A program made the translations under genes and the position numbers. A stretch of 64,000 nt of DNA from Myotis daubentonii (Eukaryota > Chordata > Mammalia > Chiroptera > Vespertilionidae). Location: NCBI RefSeq assembly GCF_963259705.1, contig NC_081853.1, positions 2,294,001-2,358,000 on the forward strand. Reading direction: 5' to 3'. Each line of letters opens with the position of its first letter. Position 1 is the first letter of the stretch. Of this stretch, positions 33,372 to 47,224 are shown piece by piece. Below the pieces are notes generated by a model. That model was not told where the DNA came from. It did no database searches and was given only the letters and a program-made list of their open reading frames with translations.

Positions 33372-35566
33372 GTAAGTGCTTCTTTCCAGTTACTACTTTC
33401 TAGATAATCCTGTCATACTTTTAAAAATAGAAACTGTGTTGCAAATGAGGTGAAGGCAGAATCACTTGAAATTCTATAATTCAGAAAGTATTTATGAAAA
33501 CATTTAAGTGTTTTTTCAAAAGTTTAGTCTCAGAAATTAGAATGAGATTAATTCTTGCCTACTAGTAAATGCATGGATCAGAAAAGGAGATACATCTTGC
33601 ATGTATCATTTCAAAAATTTAAACCTGATTTTGAATTTGGCATTCTCAGAAAAAAATCACCTTCTGTGTTAAGCAACAATAACCAAAAATGTTGCTGTCT
33701 GAGCTGCAGGTAGGTCTCAGTCATCCCGGCAGCAGGGGTCTGTCGTGTGTGGCATCTGTGTTCGCGGAGGAGCTGAGCACAGGGACGGGCTGTTCTGCTG
33801 AGACGCCCACACTGCCTGGCGGTGACGGGGACACAGAACGAGGGATGGGTGACACGTTCAAGTATGACTAGGTGTGTGGACCCATTGTTTCCATCAATGA
33901 TTCGTGTTCATTGCTTTGTGTGCTCTTTTGAAAAAGTCATTTTTGTCCAAATGAAAACAGGCTAGCGCCATTAAACCCCTGTTTGGTAGCTCTCACCTCG
34001 GGCCGCAGGCGCCAGTGAGCTGCTGGAGCGTAGCACGGCCGCCCTGCTGTGGGCACATTTCCTGTTTCCCAAACTGATCCAGAGCCAGCAGCTCAGTGTT
34101 TAACTCCTGTAACCCACTGACTCGAAGGCGCCCCGGTGCTAAGCATCATTTTAGAATTCCCAGGAGAGGAAAGGAAAAGGCTCCCAGGGAAGTGGACACA
34201 CTGTTGATCCCGGGGTGCCCCAGGGCGAAGGAGGCACTTCTTAGAATTGCTAAAATAGGCTTCATTGCTTCATTTTTCTCAGCCCCCTTGCCAAAAAAGG
34301 AGGGAAAAATCAAATTTTGTTCCTTCAGAAGTCACACATCAGGCGGAATGACTGAGACCCGCAGCTGCCACATGTATTCAGGCGACGCCCAACTTCCGAT
34401 GTCAGGCGACAGTTTACATCAGAGACAAAGTTGCGGGCAGAGTCCTTCGCTGCCGTGTGGTGGAGCAAGTGCACATTGTAGAGGCAGTGTCATTCCGTAG
34501 GGAGCAGGAATTGCATTTTCAGTCCAAATGTTAATTGGAAGGCCATTGAGGGGTAAACCACAGCAGGAACTCTCTGGAAGGGAGCCTTGCACTGCCATTT
34601 GTGATGGGGCTACGCACCCTTCCCGCCCTCGAACCCGCACCGCTGTCACGCAGAGAGGAGAGGCGGTGCGGACCACTGTCAGGCACTCGGGCTTGCCTCA
34701 GCGGTGACCTTCAGCCAGTCACCTTGTCATCTGCACTCTCATTTAAGTAGCCAGGAGGTTGGTCTTAAATGATCTCCAAGGTCCCTTCTACTTCAAAATT
34801 ATGTGATTACAGTTCCAGGTACCACGTTGGTTAGCAGCAGGTCCAGCGCGATAGGAGGGTGTCAGTGGGTAATTTGGCACAGAGTGATGAGGCCGTTTTT
34901 TAGGGCAGTGGCAGCCAGCAGGTGAGACTGAACAGGAGTGAGACCCTGCCTAGCTTTGTGATGGGCGGGCGCGTGGGGAGCCCGACAGAGGGGAGCTGGT
35001 CACAGCTGCACCGGCTGAGCAGGCCCCTACAGACAGATCCCATTGGCAAGCTCGTGGGGGATGCAGCACCCGCTACAGGTCTCAGTGGAGTCCATATTGT
35101 AATGGTGTAAACTAACATCTAAAAACGCTAAGGTTATTCAAATAAAATTTTGAATTGGAAAAAAAGAAGTAATTCTCTTTATTTTATAAAAAGCAGGCAG
35201 TCCTTTACTCAGTAGAGCTCTGTGTGCTACAGACTTGATTTGGAAAACTAAGGTTTGGGCAGAAAGTGATTCACGGCTTGATGAGGAGCAGCGTGGCGTG
35301 AGCTGGGTGAAATGCCACCTGCCTGCGTCTGCCGTGCCCCTGGGACCCGGTGTGGGACTTCCTCACAGGGCGCACAGCCCGGCAGCACGGCAGACCCCCA
35401 CAGGGTGGATAAGCATCGAGTGTTGATAAGTTATATAAGATTTGGAGAAAGATTGGTTATTTGACCAAGAAGCTGCTAATGTATAGAGAGCCCTCTCCCC
35501 AGATCCTGTTAGGTTAGCAGAGCAGCTGAAGGGCAGATGCCTTTCTGGTGTGAGAGTTGTTTAGAG

Positions 35567-35896
35567 CAGCGGCTGGCGAACTACGGACTTCCAGCCAGAT
35601 TCGGCCCCTCGTTGCCTGTTTCTGGGCTGCAACTAAGTGGTTTTCACATTTTCAAACGGTTGAAAAAAAAAACAGAAAAAGACCTAAAATGCATGAAAAC
35701 TGTGTGAAATGTACATGTCAGTGTCATGTATGTAGAAGGCATATTGGCACCTAGCAATGCCCATGTGTATACATAGCATCTATGGCTGCTTCATGGCACA
35801 GTGGCAGAGTTAGCAATTGGCACAGAGACCCTATGGCCTGCAAAGCCTAAAATCTTTATTCTGTGCCCCTTTCCAGATAAAGTTTGCGGAGTCCTG
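35567..35896. mobile_element. hAT element (mammalian MER type)
   Basis: Left terminus cagcggctggcgaactacgg and right terminus agtttgcggagtcctg are degraded TIRs. The interior 'tctatggctgcttcatggca' and 'cctatggcctgcaaagccta' are diagnostic of this old family. Flanks gtttagag/gctttgag agree only partly. Confidence 0.8.
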
Positions 35897-36070
35897 GCTT
35901 TGAGCATCTCTGTCTCACCTCTCTCCAGGCGGAGGCGCGCAGACACCCTCTGCCCAGGCCTCTCCCAGCCGGTGCAGGCTCCATGGCCCATCCATGCCAC
36001 GCCATGGGCCCCTCACTCTCAGAAGTCAGGAAGTCTTAGGATAGTTCGGATCTCTTTGTTTTTATTTTTT

Positions 36071-36308
36071 TGTTTTTCCTCACTTGAGGAGATTTCTCCC
36101 ATTGATTTTTAGAGAAAGTGGAAGGGACAGGGAGAGACAGAGAAACATCGATGTGAAAGAGACATATTGATTGGTTGCCTCCCCCACGCGCCCCAAGCAG
36201 GACCAGGGATCAAGCCTGCAACTGAGGTACATGTCCTTGATCAGAACCAAACCTGAGACCCTTCCGTCCAAGGGCTGACGCTCTATCCCCTGAGCCACGC
36301 CGGCCAGG
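36071..36308 (-). mobile_element. Ves SINE (antisense)
   Basis: 'cccattgatttttagagaaa', 'tattgattggttgcctcccc', 'caggaccagggatcaagcct', and head 'ctgagccacgccggccagga'. Full-length copy in the last intron, about 1.1 kb before exon 7. Confidence 0.92.
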
Positions 36309-37406
36309 ACCAGGTCTCTGGATTTTTATCCCCGGAGCCCAGAGTTGCTGAGGGGCGTGGCTCCCCATGTGACCAGCGGTACTGCCTACTTGGTTGCAGA
36401 CCAGACCAGTTTTCATGTGTCTGCCCTGAAAGTCTTCCTTAAAAAAGAAAAAAAAACACATAAAAAGCTAAATGTCTGTATTTCTCCTGGCGAGAACTGT
36501 TCGGTTAAACCGTTTGCTTGCCAGGCCACCCTCAGGAGAGCGTAGGAGTGCTGCTCAGAGTGTTTGTCCAGGAGACGAGAAGGCGGGCTGAGCAGGCCGG
36601 ACCCTGCAGGGAAGATGTAGTAGCTGTGGGAACCGGGACTAAATTCTGGGAGGGACCTCGGAGGCGAAGGGGCCGCCAGGCCTTCCTGGACGCCTCCACT
36701 GGGGGTAGGTAGGGCCGGGGCAGCGTCAGGGGTCTGCACTTGCCACCGGACTGCCCGTCTCCCATTTCCCACTTCCACTTTTTAAATGTTAAGTCTTTGA
36801 AAAATAGTTTTGATAATTTTTTTATTCTCGAGTTTTTTTAAATGTCGTTAGTAATTTTGAAAGCCAGGCAGTAGAGCTGGGAGGAGGAAATATGCTTGGG
36901 AAAAATAAAAACCCATCCACCTTCTGGGCTTTCGTTTCCCGCAGAGGGCGTTCAGAGGTGGAGACGTCATTGCTACCCCCGGTTTGTTCTTTGTTTTGGT
37001 TTGGTTTGGTTCTCTGTTATTTCTAAAGGCAGGCTCGTGCGCCAGTGGCCTGCCTGGGTAACAGGAGGTCCCTCCCTACGCATGCGTTCTGTGGGTGCAT
37101 TTTCCCTGCGGCATTTGCTCGGAGCCCAACGTGTTCTCTCCGTCAGCTTGTCGGGTGACTCACCCTCCCGGCACAGCGAAGGAAACAGGCGGTGTGCCCG
37201 CTGCGTGCTTATTCCTTGTTTAATGTTCATTATTACGTTTCTCAGGAAATGCACGCCTGCGCTCACGGTCACTGGCACAGAAAGGTATTTGAGTTCTTGC
37301 CAACATTTGGGGAAACAGTGAGATAGATGCCTTAGAGAAGGGTTGCCCCATCCTTTGCTTAAAGTTTTCTTTCCTTTTTTCTTTTTTGTTTTTTTCTGTC
37401 CTTTAG

Positions 37407-37453
37407 CCCATGAAGAGCATCATGCTTTTGAAGGTGGACGTGGAAAGCACTAA
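37407..37453 (+). CDS. EIF4E3: EIF4E3 coding exon 7 (C terminus)
   Basis: Completes the Pro codon and encodes HEEHHAFEGGRGKH, then TAA at 37451-37453. The acceptor is ctgtcctttag|ccc after a long pyrimidine tract. This tail is specific to EIF4E3 within the eIF4E family. Confidence 0.96.
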
Positions 37454-38785
37454 TTGCGCTCTGTAAAGAATTCTTTGTCCTTTGCTGATTGGTTTTGGAA
37501 ACGGTTAACAGGAGGGAGAGAAGAGAAGACTTGCCGAAGTCCGATGCCGGCCACTTAGTGGGTGTCTGTCCTGCAGACGGGCAGTTAGGGCCCCACGTGG
37601 CAGGTGGGGTGGGGGCGACGGGGTTTCTGCCGTCACATTGCTTGGTTTTGTTTTTTGGTTTTTGCTTTCTGTGTTCTTTTCACTCCGATTTTTTAGCCCT
37701 TTTAAATTCCGTATTTGGTCGAATTATTGTTTGTGCACCCTCCTTTCGCGGAGGCGCAGGAAGTCAGTCCCTTTAAGTGGCGGGGCTGCACCTCGTCAGA
37801 GGACATGCATCCTCGTGACAGGACTGCTTCGGAAACCACGCTGTTCTCGCAGGAAGCCCGCTGGTGAGACCTGTCCTGGTTATTCCTGTTGTGACACACT
37901 CCTACGTACCATGCACTGGGCATGTTTTTTCTGTGTTTGGGAGAAGCAAACGACACTTACTCAGGTGTTGCACTGCCAGCACACACATCTTTTATTTTTC
38001 CTTTTGAAATTGTTGGGTTCACTCACATGAAAACTGTAATGACACTTGAGTATCAGGATAAACTCAAACTCTAGGTTTGGACTCGGTGAACATATTTCTG
38101 ACGGAGTGTCAGTCGGGCCTTTTCACAGGAAGGTGAGACGGTGACGGGCTTCCCCAGATGAGAAGCCCCTTCTGGTTTCAGAGGAGAGAACTCTAGTTGC
38201 TTGTGAAGTTGCTTCTCCCACATTTCGGGCGTGCGCCCACCTGGGGCTCTCCACATCAATAGACACCTCTGGTTAAATGGCCCCTTTTCCTGCTCAGATC
38301 GTGTCATTCCAGTGATGAGTAGTCCCCCAAATGGGCAGCTTTGCCTTGTTTTCATTTCGGGGCAGGAAGGTAAATCTCCTTTCCAAAATGAATGTGAACA
38401 TTGACAAAGTTGAACTTGGAGTGCATATTTATTCATATTAATTTTTGGAGTTGTTAATCTGTATTGTACTCTGTTACCAAAGAAATTCTGGTTTCACTGG
38501 AAGGAAACGGCCACACTTTGGAACGCTGAGACCTGCTCAAAGCACCCCGTCTCACGCCCTGACTGCCGGCTTCTGCTTTTGCCTGAGGGGGTCGCTTGAA
38601 GCTGCCTGTCCTCCTAGTGACCCTTGGCGCCAGGGTCGCTCGCACACGCTTACACATCACACAGAAGGGCCGGGTGCTCAGAGCTTCATTGGACCCAAGA
38701 TTTTTACTCTCCAGCAGAGAGCCAGGGAGGGCCTGCAGGCCTCCAACCTGTGTTTGTAAATAAAGTTCTTCAAACATTTGAGTGG
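37454..38785 (+). other. EIF4E3: EIF4E3 3' UTR (shortest supported form)
   Basis: From the stop codon to just past the first canonical AATAAA at 38759. It contains T-rich tracts but no recognised mobile element. Longer forms could use AATAAA at 39232-39237, 40040, 40649 or 40744. Transcript ends cannot be decided from sequence. Confidence 0.55.
38759..38764 (+). promoter_or_regulatory. EIF4E3: Candidate EIF4E3 poly(A) signal AATAAA
   Basis: Canonical hexamer in tgtaaataaagttcttcaaa, 1.3 kb after the stop codon, and the first AATAAA in the 3' flank. A second candidate cluster (aataaaataaaataaaatta) begins at 39232. Confidence 0.5.
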
Positions 38786-41700
38786 ACTTTCTGCAGCATC
38801 TATTTATGAAAGCTGTGCCCTTCATTTGCATCCCTAACCATGTCAACCATAATAACAATGGTCATAGTTTTTTAAAAAAATGCTTTGTTTCTAAACTTGA
38901 GTTTCTTCAGTGATTTTTAAATGAGGTATAAGGATATCAGACCCATTTTTCAAAAGCCTGAAACTTGTTGCTTTAAATATTGTACTAACGTCCAACTTGT
39001 TTTTATTATTCATCAAGAATTTAAAAATTATTCTGGACATGAATTAAAATTCTTTTTTATAATATAAGTATTTTTCTGATAGATTAGAAAAAGGATATAA
39101 TTGACTTATCTTCATCATAATTGTCATATACATTTTCATAAGTAAATGGATTTTGAAGTAATTTTATTTTTGAACTTTATTTAAAGGCATTGTGATATGT
39201 TCAACTTTTGCATGTATATAGCTTTTAAAGTAATAAAATAAAATAAAATTAGGAATGTTTAGGCTCACATTAATGTTTTCTAGTTTATATTATTTATGAT
39301 CATGAAACACGGGTTCACACACAAAGTGGGTTTCTGTCCCGGGGGCTTGTTGTGAGCCTGTGGAAGTGCCAGCGGTGGGAAGGAGTCAGTTTGTTTAAGA
39401 ACTTATCACCTAAGTCACTTTAGGAGAGGATTTTGTCAGGTTTTGCTTTCGAAAATGTTTAATTGAATATTTAGCTCCTAAGAGATGTATGAGCTAAGCT
39501 AATGTAATCAGTTAAAAGCCTCTCCTTACCTTCTTGGATTAAAGAAGCCGATACTCTCCTGAGACAAGGAACTTGTGGAGCATGTGACTTGTCTGCTGGG
39601 ACAGCGCACCCATCTCGGCCAGTGCCGGGGACGTGGGCCTCTCAGTCAGGTTCTGGAGTGTGTTCGGCCAGTCCTAGCGGTGCACACGGGGCCAGAGGGC
39701 CTCTTCTTGCCTGGGTTCCAGGGCCTAGGATGCAGAGCCAGGGGCTCAGAGCCGATGCTTCCTCACTCCCGTGAGGCCCAGCCGTGAGAGCGGGCGCCCT
39801 GTTCACATGGGGAACGGCACTGACGGGAGGGCTGCTTCTCACTGAGAGGACACTGTCTGATTCCACTCCCTCCCAGCGCTCCTCCCTGCACTCGCCACTC
39901 CTCCCCATTTTTAATACGAGGGGAGAGTTTACAGCGAGCACGTGTAAACTATATATAGTAAACTATTATTTACTGTAATGTGGCTGTTAAATTTATGGTA
40001 GAGTTGATGGAGAAAAAAAATGAAAAGAAAAACAAATCTAATAAACTGACTCTGGCCTTCTCACCTTTCTTCTTGAATTTAGCTCGTGTACCCAGGCACA
40101 GACTTTATAGCTGAAAGAAGTTTTGAGTAAATTGGGCCCACAGACGCAACGCACAGTCCACCCACCCACCCGCGCTTTGGTGGAGGACGTGGGCCACCAA
40201 GCACAGAGCTGGGCTTGGGAGTCTGCAGCGCCGCCGCCCCCCCCCCCCCCGCCCCCGCCCCCCAGTCCAGGCTCCGTAGCCTGAGAGCCGCATCAGCCTG
40301 ACCCCCGCAAGCCCCCAGGCAGCACCCAGTCTGCCATCTGGCCACAGATGGGGCTTCCTTGCCAGAAACGGTGCCTGCCCGCTTGTCCCTGCGCTCTGCC
40401 TGCAGCGGGGCCACAGGGCCTTCGGAAAGGGGCCTGCCTGGCAGGGGGCGGGCGTTACTGGAGGACCTGTCCTTGCACCAGCCCACGCCTTGCAGAGCCA
40501 TCGCATGGTGGCGCTGCCCTCCCGCCCACCCTGGCTGGGCGCACAGTTTATTCAGCTGTTTGTGTAATTATTTTGAGAGTCCTGCATTTTGCTCTTAGGA
40601 TTTTATAAAATGTGGTACTACCAGTAGAGGTTTAGCTCTCCTGCACCTAATAAACCATCAGATAGAATTCTCCAGATGTGCTTAAAACTCACAACTCTTA
40701 GGCTCTCATAGAGCCTTTAAGCAGTTCTAAAGAGAAAGAATGAAATAAAGGAACATGTAGGAAATATTTTCTCAATATTGTGCCCAAAGGGAGAAGTAAA
40801 ATTGCAGTTTGATTTTTTTAGCTTTGTGAATATATAACTCCCCTTTTAAAATGTGTCTACTGTTTGACTTTTCCTGTATTCTGTGTTTCTGTAAGATTTC
40901 ACTCATTATAAATGAAAGTAGAGGACTGCCTGTAGTAGTTTATTTCTTAAAGGATCAGATCAATTCAGGTCAATTAAAAATTACTTAAGAGTTTGGTAAC
41001 TCAGGATTGTAAAAATCCCAGGAAGTTCTCTCACAGCTGAGAGGAGTGGGCAGGGGGGAAGGCGAGAGGGAGGTCTCCGCCACGCCTCCCGGGAAACCAG
41101 ACAGATCCCCGCACGTCTGCCAGCCGTCCTCCCGTCCGATCGCCTCTGTCCTCGGGAGTCTCTGGGAACACTTCTGACTTAGGTCGGAAGTCAGCTCCGC
41201 TGCTGCACAGGGTCACCCAGCTGCCCGCACACGCTCAGAGAGAAGCAGACTCAGAATTTTAGAGTGGAAGGGACCTCGGAGATCATTGTGCTCCCAGCCC
41301 TGGCACGGGGCAGTCAGGGGCGCTCACTGAGTGCGCAGCCTCCCAGCCCAGCGCACCCAGGCCTGGCCTGCCTTTCCAGCCGCTGCCCCCTGGTGCTGAG
41401 GAGTTGGTCCTCAGACCTCCCTGAGGGCGCCCCTGACTCCATCCTGCCCCACAAGGAGGAAAGCCTCCCGCCCCAGCACCCAGTGACGCATCAGGATGTG
41501 TAACATGCGCTGGGAAGCCTGCAGAGCCTTGCAGAGCGGCTGGTGCTGCTGGGGAGAGGCCGGGAGGCCTGCAGCAGGGCAGGGCCGCTCTGCTGTCCTA
41601 ATGGAAAACCTCCCTGCATGGCGGCCTCCTCTTCTAAACACCAGTTCAGCCTGTTCAGAGAACAGACGTTAACGCTCAGAAACAGTAGTCCCTCCGTCCG

Positions 41701-43280
41701 TGCTTTTCCATAGCGTCTGCTGGCCTCGGGGTTCAGCATTGCTGGGCAGATTACGTGAACGCGCAGAGCTATGAAATTGCCTGGACAGGAGCACAGGACT
41801 GCTCACACGACGGCCAGAGTGGCCTGAGTGCATTTCCACGGAAACTAACTGTCACTCGTAGATGTAGCTTAGCAGAACTGTTACTAAACTGCAAGTGTAA
41901 AAACCAAGATTCCCTGCCCGGTAGGAATGCTCAGCAAAGTCACTGTGAGTCAACACTTCTGTTCTCATTGCTCCTGAGTTCCCATTGTGTGTGTGTGGTG
42001 GGCGTCCCTGCCTAGAATATCCAATCAAACCGCCTTTTGGATATTCTGTGCTCTCATGTCCTTCAGAAGCCACGAGGCTGACGGAGTCTGTGTTGAGTGT
42101 TTTTGTTTTGGTTGCTGCCCGAAAACAGTTATCAACTCATTTAATGAAATGCAAGATTTCATTATGGAAATTTCAACTTCTAATGTTCAAGGAAGAGAAT
42201 TTTTTTTTTAATTTCTATATTTGGAACAAGTGTTATTTGGGAATTTTAAAACGTGCAACTTAGCATTATAGAAATGAGCATGAAGTAAATGATTGCTTCT
42301 GTGTTTTCTATAGAAAATTAACGCTACCTCATCTTTTTACATATAAAAAGGCAACTTTTATTAAAGGTTTAAGAAGGTGAAAATTTTAATTTTAGCACTT
42401 TACATTATGATGAATGGAGAATATTAAGAGACTTGGAACATTTTAATAAACTTACAGGGTTTCTGTTTTCAAATACAGCTGTTAGTTCTGTGAGCCTAGC
42501 TTAAATTCCTTCCAAATGTCTCAGACCTTAGTCAGGTAGTTTGGCTCACAACCACCGCATGGGTTATAAAAAGTTGTAACTATCTTCTTTGCTTATATCC
42601 TCTCTGAGATTTTAATTTCATTTACATTATTACACCAAAGGATTTTTGAGCACATTTTAGTTTGCACCATTTGTCCCAAATGTAAAATCTTAGCAGTTGT
42701 ATTTAAAATTATTCGTGCTTTCGAACTGTCCTACCTGTGTAAGCTGAAGCAAGTTTATTGCCTTCTGTTTTGGATCTGCTTGTGGTGCCTCCCCCAACCG
42801 CGCCCCAGCTGTGCCCTGTGCATCTGGGGCCGGGCCCTTCGCATACGGCCCCAAGCTGGTGTGGCGCCCTGCCTTTGATCGGCTTCATCCAGTGACTTGA
42901 TCAGGATTTTTAAGGTCAGAATGAAAACTTTTCTGTTCTGGTTATTTTTTTATTTTATATCATGTGTTTGATGTTCAGATCCATGTGAAAGTTGCTTCTT
43001 TAAGTCAGTAATTTTATTCCAGCCTTTTGGAGCAGTAAGGTAAGACTCAGCTATACTTTTCTTGCTTGAAAATGTAGTGATTTATGTGTTTCATGCAAAT
43101 GTTTAGACTTCTCATGGAAGAGTTCTTGCACTTTTCTAATTTGGGACTATGTTGCTATGAATTTGTGCTCCTTCCTATTTCAAGTTATAACTTTGTGGGG
43201 TTTAAGTGTTCACTAGTTGTAGAATTCAATCTTTTCGAATCTGTTGTCAGTAATTCTCACTCTGTAACTGTTCTATAGAA
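38786..43280. other. Downstream flank / possible long 3' UTR
   Basis: 38870-39300 is very AT-rich and could be distal 3' UTR. A C-run lies at about 40229-40262. 41250-41300 resembles an ancient repeat ('gaattttagagtggaaggga'). Elsewhere only unique sequence with short unsupported frames. Confidence 0.5.
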
Positions 43281-43284
43281 ATGG

Positions 43285-43405
43285 GAGGCAACCAATGGAT
43301 ATGTCTCTCTTACATCAGTGTTTCTTCCTCCCAACTCCCTCCCCTCCCTTCTCTAAATAAATCAATGGAAAAAATATCCTCAGGTGAGGATTTAAAAAAT
43401 AAAAT
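43285..43405 (+). mobile_element. Ves SINE 3' half
   Basis: 'gggaggcaaccaatggatat', the pyrimidine body, then 'aaatatcctcaggtgaggat'. The tRNA-like head is missing. Confidence 0.85.
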
Positions 43406-44697
43406 ACAGTGTCATGCGGTGTTACGAGGCACATGGCTTCATCTCAGTTAAGCCCCAAGTCTGTGCGTGATGGCCATGGCCCTGTGTCCAGCGCGCACTG
43501 AGGCCTCCGCACCGGCGGCGCCCGTGCACGAGGCTGTTGAGAAGCAGCTCTTCCTGTGTCTGACTTTCCCCTGTTGAGCACTTTTGGTGATAGCGCTGAC
43601 TTGGCCTATTAGAAAACACGTTTCATGTACTTCAGTTCTTTTTCTCTAACCTTTGCTAAGAATGGCTGCCTTTAGAATAAGTCAGTTACCCTTATTTCTC
43701 TTTGGTCCTGTAATTTGCCCGTAAGATTCACTGTCCCCATTTAGCCAAGTTAAGTGATTTCACTCTTCCTCTCTGGCTGAGATACCCCTATAAAAACAAA
43801 CAGAAATACCAGCAGAGTCTTGTTTTCCCCGTTCATTTGCAGACTTTCCTACTCCTTGCTGTAGAAACAAGCGAGTCAGGATTGTGTGACGCTCCGTTAA
43901 TTCGCACGCAGAGAATGTACTGGAAATGCTGAGGGGGCCTGGCCCCGAGACTGCAGGTCCCCGGCCTCCGCTCCTGTGGAGTGCGAGCCGCGGGGCGGGT
44001 CCAGGGTCCCCGCTTTCGCTTTCGGGCGTGTCCTGGGTGGTTTGTAAGCAGGGGCTCTGCCTTCTTACCTGAGAGGCAGCTTTGCAGAGGCAGCGACAGG
44101 GAGTCCTTAGCGTGGTAACTGCTGCTGCAGAACTTCCAGCCGCTTTCACCAATGTTTTTATCTCTGGAGTCCTACAGGAAGATAGGCCTTTTGTTATAGG
44201 AAGAAAAGAAAACAGTCATGTTTACAAGGCTCAGCAAGTTAAAATGTCTATCATTGAAAGATTTGTTTCCCACGATCTGGCGAGGCTATGGTGCTGACTA
44301 ACTTATTTCTTCCCAGAGAAAATAAGTTTAAATCCTAAGCACATGAACTAGCCTGCACAAGCCTGGCCTCCTCGCCGCTGTGCTGGCCTGGGGCTCCTCC
44401 CAGCCTCAGAGATCGGACAAGCTCTCCCTCCCATTTCCTCGCCACTCAGCACACCGGACAGTGAATCAGGTTCCACACCGAGAGAAGTCTAGAAAGCACA
44501 GACCTGGAGGAAGGTTCCGGCCTTAGGGAAGTTCTGGGTTTTGGGACTCACTCTACTGGAGAATGATCAAAATGAAAGGTAAACACTGAAACAATGTTCC
44601 CTTTTTTAGTCAAAACTAATTGGTCTTTCATGAAGATAGCAAATGAGGGACCAGACGTTTATACTCAGAATGTCTCTTTAAAAAGCCATGGAATGAT
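43406..44697. other. Intergenic, no gene recognised
   Basis: Unique sequence with a moderately GC-rich part at 43920-44110. Frames are short and overlapping; none resembles a known protein. Confidence 0.5.
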
Positions 44698-44957
44698 GCC
44701 CTGGTTGGAGTGTCGCCAGCACAGAAGGGTCTCAGGTTCGATTCCTGGCCAAGGGCACATGCCTGGGTTGCAGGTTCGATCCCTGCCCCAGTTGGGGTGC
44801 GCGTGGGAGGCAACAACTGATGTCTCTTACATCGATGTCTTTCTACCTCTAGTCCTCTCTATCCTTCTCCTCTTTCCCCCCCTCCCCTCCCTCCCACTCT
44901 CCCTAAAAAAATGAGTGAAAAAAAATATCCTCGGGTGAGGATTAACAACAACCAAAA
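44698..44957 (+). mobile_element. Ves SINE
   Basis: Starts gccctggttggagtgtcgcc, then 'caggttcgattcctggccaa', 'gcgtgggaggcaacaactga' and tail 'atatcctcgggtgaggatta'. Confidence 0.93.
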
Positions 44958-46620
44958 TCATGGAATCATAAATAAAATTTTAACAGAAGTCTTTGGCTTT
45001 CAAAGAGTGTTCCCCAGGTGGTTGGTTCCACAGAAATCCTTTACATACTGCACACAAAGCTCCTATTGTAAAAATATATATTTTTAAAGTGTAGTAAAAC
45101 AATAACATATTCATACTGATGTGTATTGTGTGGCAAGATGTTAATATTTTGGAAGCAGTAAGCATAATTTATGTACTCATTGATTTTGTTTTATTAAACA
45201 TCACTTTTTAAAACTTCTTATTGTAAAATAAAACTAAGATGCAGAAAACTAGCCAAAACAAATGTGTAACTTAGTAACTTGTCATAGGAGGACATTCTTG
45301 TAGCAGCACCAGGTCAAGAAGTAGAACTTCGCCAGCACCCAGCCACTGCCCCAGCTTCCCCACTAAGGTAACTGCTGCCTGGGCTTCCTGTCAGCACGTT
45401 TTTGCACTTCTTTCTGGTTTTATCACTCAAGCATTACTTTTATCTTTTTACATAGAAGCTTCTCTGCTAAAGAAAGTTGGGTTCACAAAAGTTGTGTATA
45501 AGCCCTTTAAACAGAAAGCGCAGAGCGACACTGAGCAGCCGCTCCCCCTAGCCGGTGCGGGCAGTCTGCCCTGCTCCTGCCGTGGCGCGCTCTGTTCACG
45601 GCTACCACATCGACACCAGCGCTAACAAACACATGGGCACCGTGCCGTCTAACTAGACAAGTGCCTCCCCCTAAGGCCCTATGGGATACATCCTGTTACT
45701 GTCACTCCCTGTTCCGTCTGGAAACCGGAGTTGAGCGGTGAAATGACGTGGCCAAGGTCACACGGTGTCACAGGCCCGAGGTACGCGCCAGGCAGTGCGG
45801 CTCCCGCTGCCCTTCCAGCGAGAGGCTGAACTGATGGGAGTGAGGGTTCCCATGTAGAGTGATGTGGTGATTTCTTAGAAGAGCTTGTTTCTCAAAGAAA
45901 GGATCTACAGCTTTAAGAAGACATGGAAAAATCTCTGATCTAGTTCAGCCTTCTCATTTTAAAAATGAAGAAATGACCCAGAAAATATAAAGAACTTCTT
46001 TAAGCAGTTAGTGGCAAAGTTGCAGAAGTTCCCAAATCTTCTGGCTGTTAAATCAATTACCTTTTCTTCATTCCATACCTTATGTGAAAAAAATACACAT
46101 TTTCTAATCTGCTTCTTTGTATCAGTTCCACAAAAATGGATTTAACTTGAAATCAGTTTATAGCTGGAGACACCACCCACTTGTATACTTCCTCAAGGTT
46201 TTAACTGGGAATTTAAAATTTATATTTGAAATTTGCTTTTCTGTCTCATTCATTGATGCCCAGTCTATAGTGCACATCCCTACACTCTTCTCTAGAGATT
46301 GTACAAAAATAACACATTTCCTTGGTGTGGGTGGCAGGTGAGAAAGAATTCCTGGTGTCGTGTAAGCCTTCAGCACATTCATGGCCAGTTCTGGATTACT
46401 CCAGCACAGATGGACCATGCAGAATCCCTCTTTTGCTTCTTACTGGTGACCTTTAACTATTTGTGTCTATCAGGAATTGGAAAGGAGAAGAGCAGAGAAG
46501 AAGGAATTTAATTTCTCAAGCAGAGTGTTCTATGTCCCGGTAAAAGGTTTAGAGGTTTTGAGGGGAATTTTCTCTGGGTTGAACCCCTATGGGATCCCAA
46601 CTCAGCCCTAAATGTTAACA
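44958..46620. other. Intergenic with ancient repeat traces
   Basis: 45700-45790 ('acgtggccaaggtcacacgg') and 45915-46020 ('cattttaaaaatgaagaaat') look like old MIR/L2-type remnants. The rest is unique and non-coding as far as I can see. Confidence 0.5.
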
Positions 46621-46671
46621 AGCAGAAGGGAAGCAAACTGCCTGACACAAAAAGCTTAGTTGTAATTTGCT

Positions 46672-46977
46672 TTATTGGGTTAAAGTCCCATTAGCTTGTG
46701 CCTTGAGTAAGTTATTCATCTTCTGAGCTTCAGCGCTCTTATCATTAGATGGGAAGAGATAGAGCTTCTTCAAGCAGATGACATATTTAACTCCCAGTTC
46801 AAAACTTTGTTCAGGTAGAGTAGTAGATGGTACTTCCATTGGTTGACCGTATCCATTAATCCATACAGTTAAGATAATGAGCTGATCCAACTTTGACACT
46901 TTCCTCGTGAGGTATTGGTCCAGCTTAAGGTGTCTGAGGTCCTGCAAGTTGTTGGTAATCCCACTGTCCGAGCTCAC
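46672..46977 (-). pseudogene. Unidentified reading-frame fragment, copy 1 (terminal-exon-like)
   Basis: The minus strand is open for 101 codons, with central residues INGYGQPMEVPSTTLPEQ and ELGVKYVICLKKLYLFPS. Its stop TAA overlaps an AATAAA (ccaataaagc), so it ends like a terminal exon or a retrocopy. An in-frame stop lies 9 codons upstream of the GTG at 46977, and I see no ATG start, so it is probably partial. I do not recognise the protein. A diverged copy lies at 49440-49605 on the same strand, beyond the 28-bp minisatellite. Confidence 0.4.
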
Positions 46978-47224
46978 TAGTCTTCTGCTTGTCTACTAAT
47001 CTTTCCACCTAGTGGCACCCTATTGAGGAAAACAAACCCGCCTCCTTCACTCGAGCTCTGTGTGTCCGACTTCTGAGTCAGTGTGCCGTGAACAAACTTA
47101 AAACCTGAATGAACCTTCCAATTCATTATTTTCTAAGTATATTCTTGCCATCATTACTCAGGGATATAAGACAGAAACTCAGTTAATGAAACGTTTTCCA
47201 AGCTTAACAAATTCATGTTGAAGC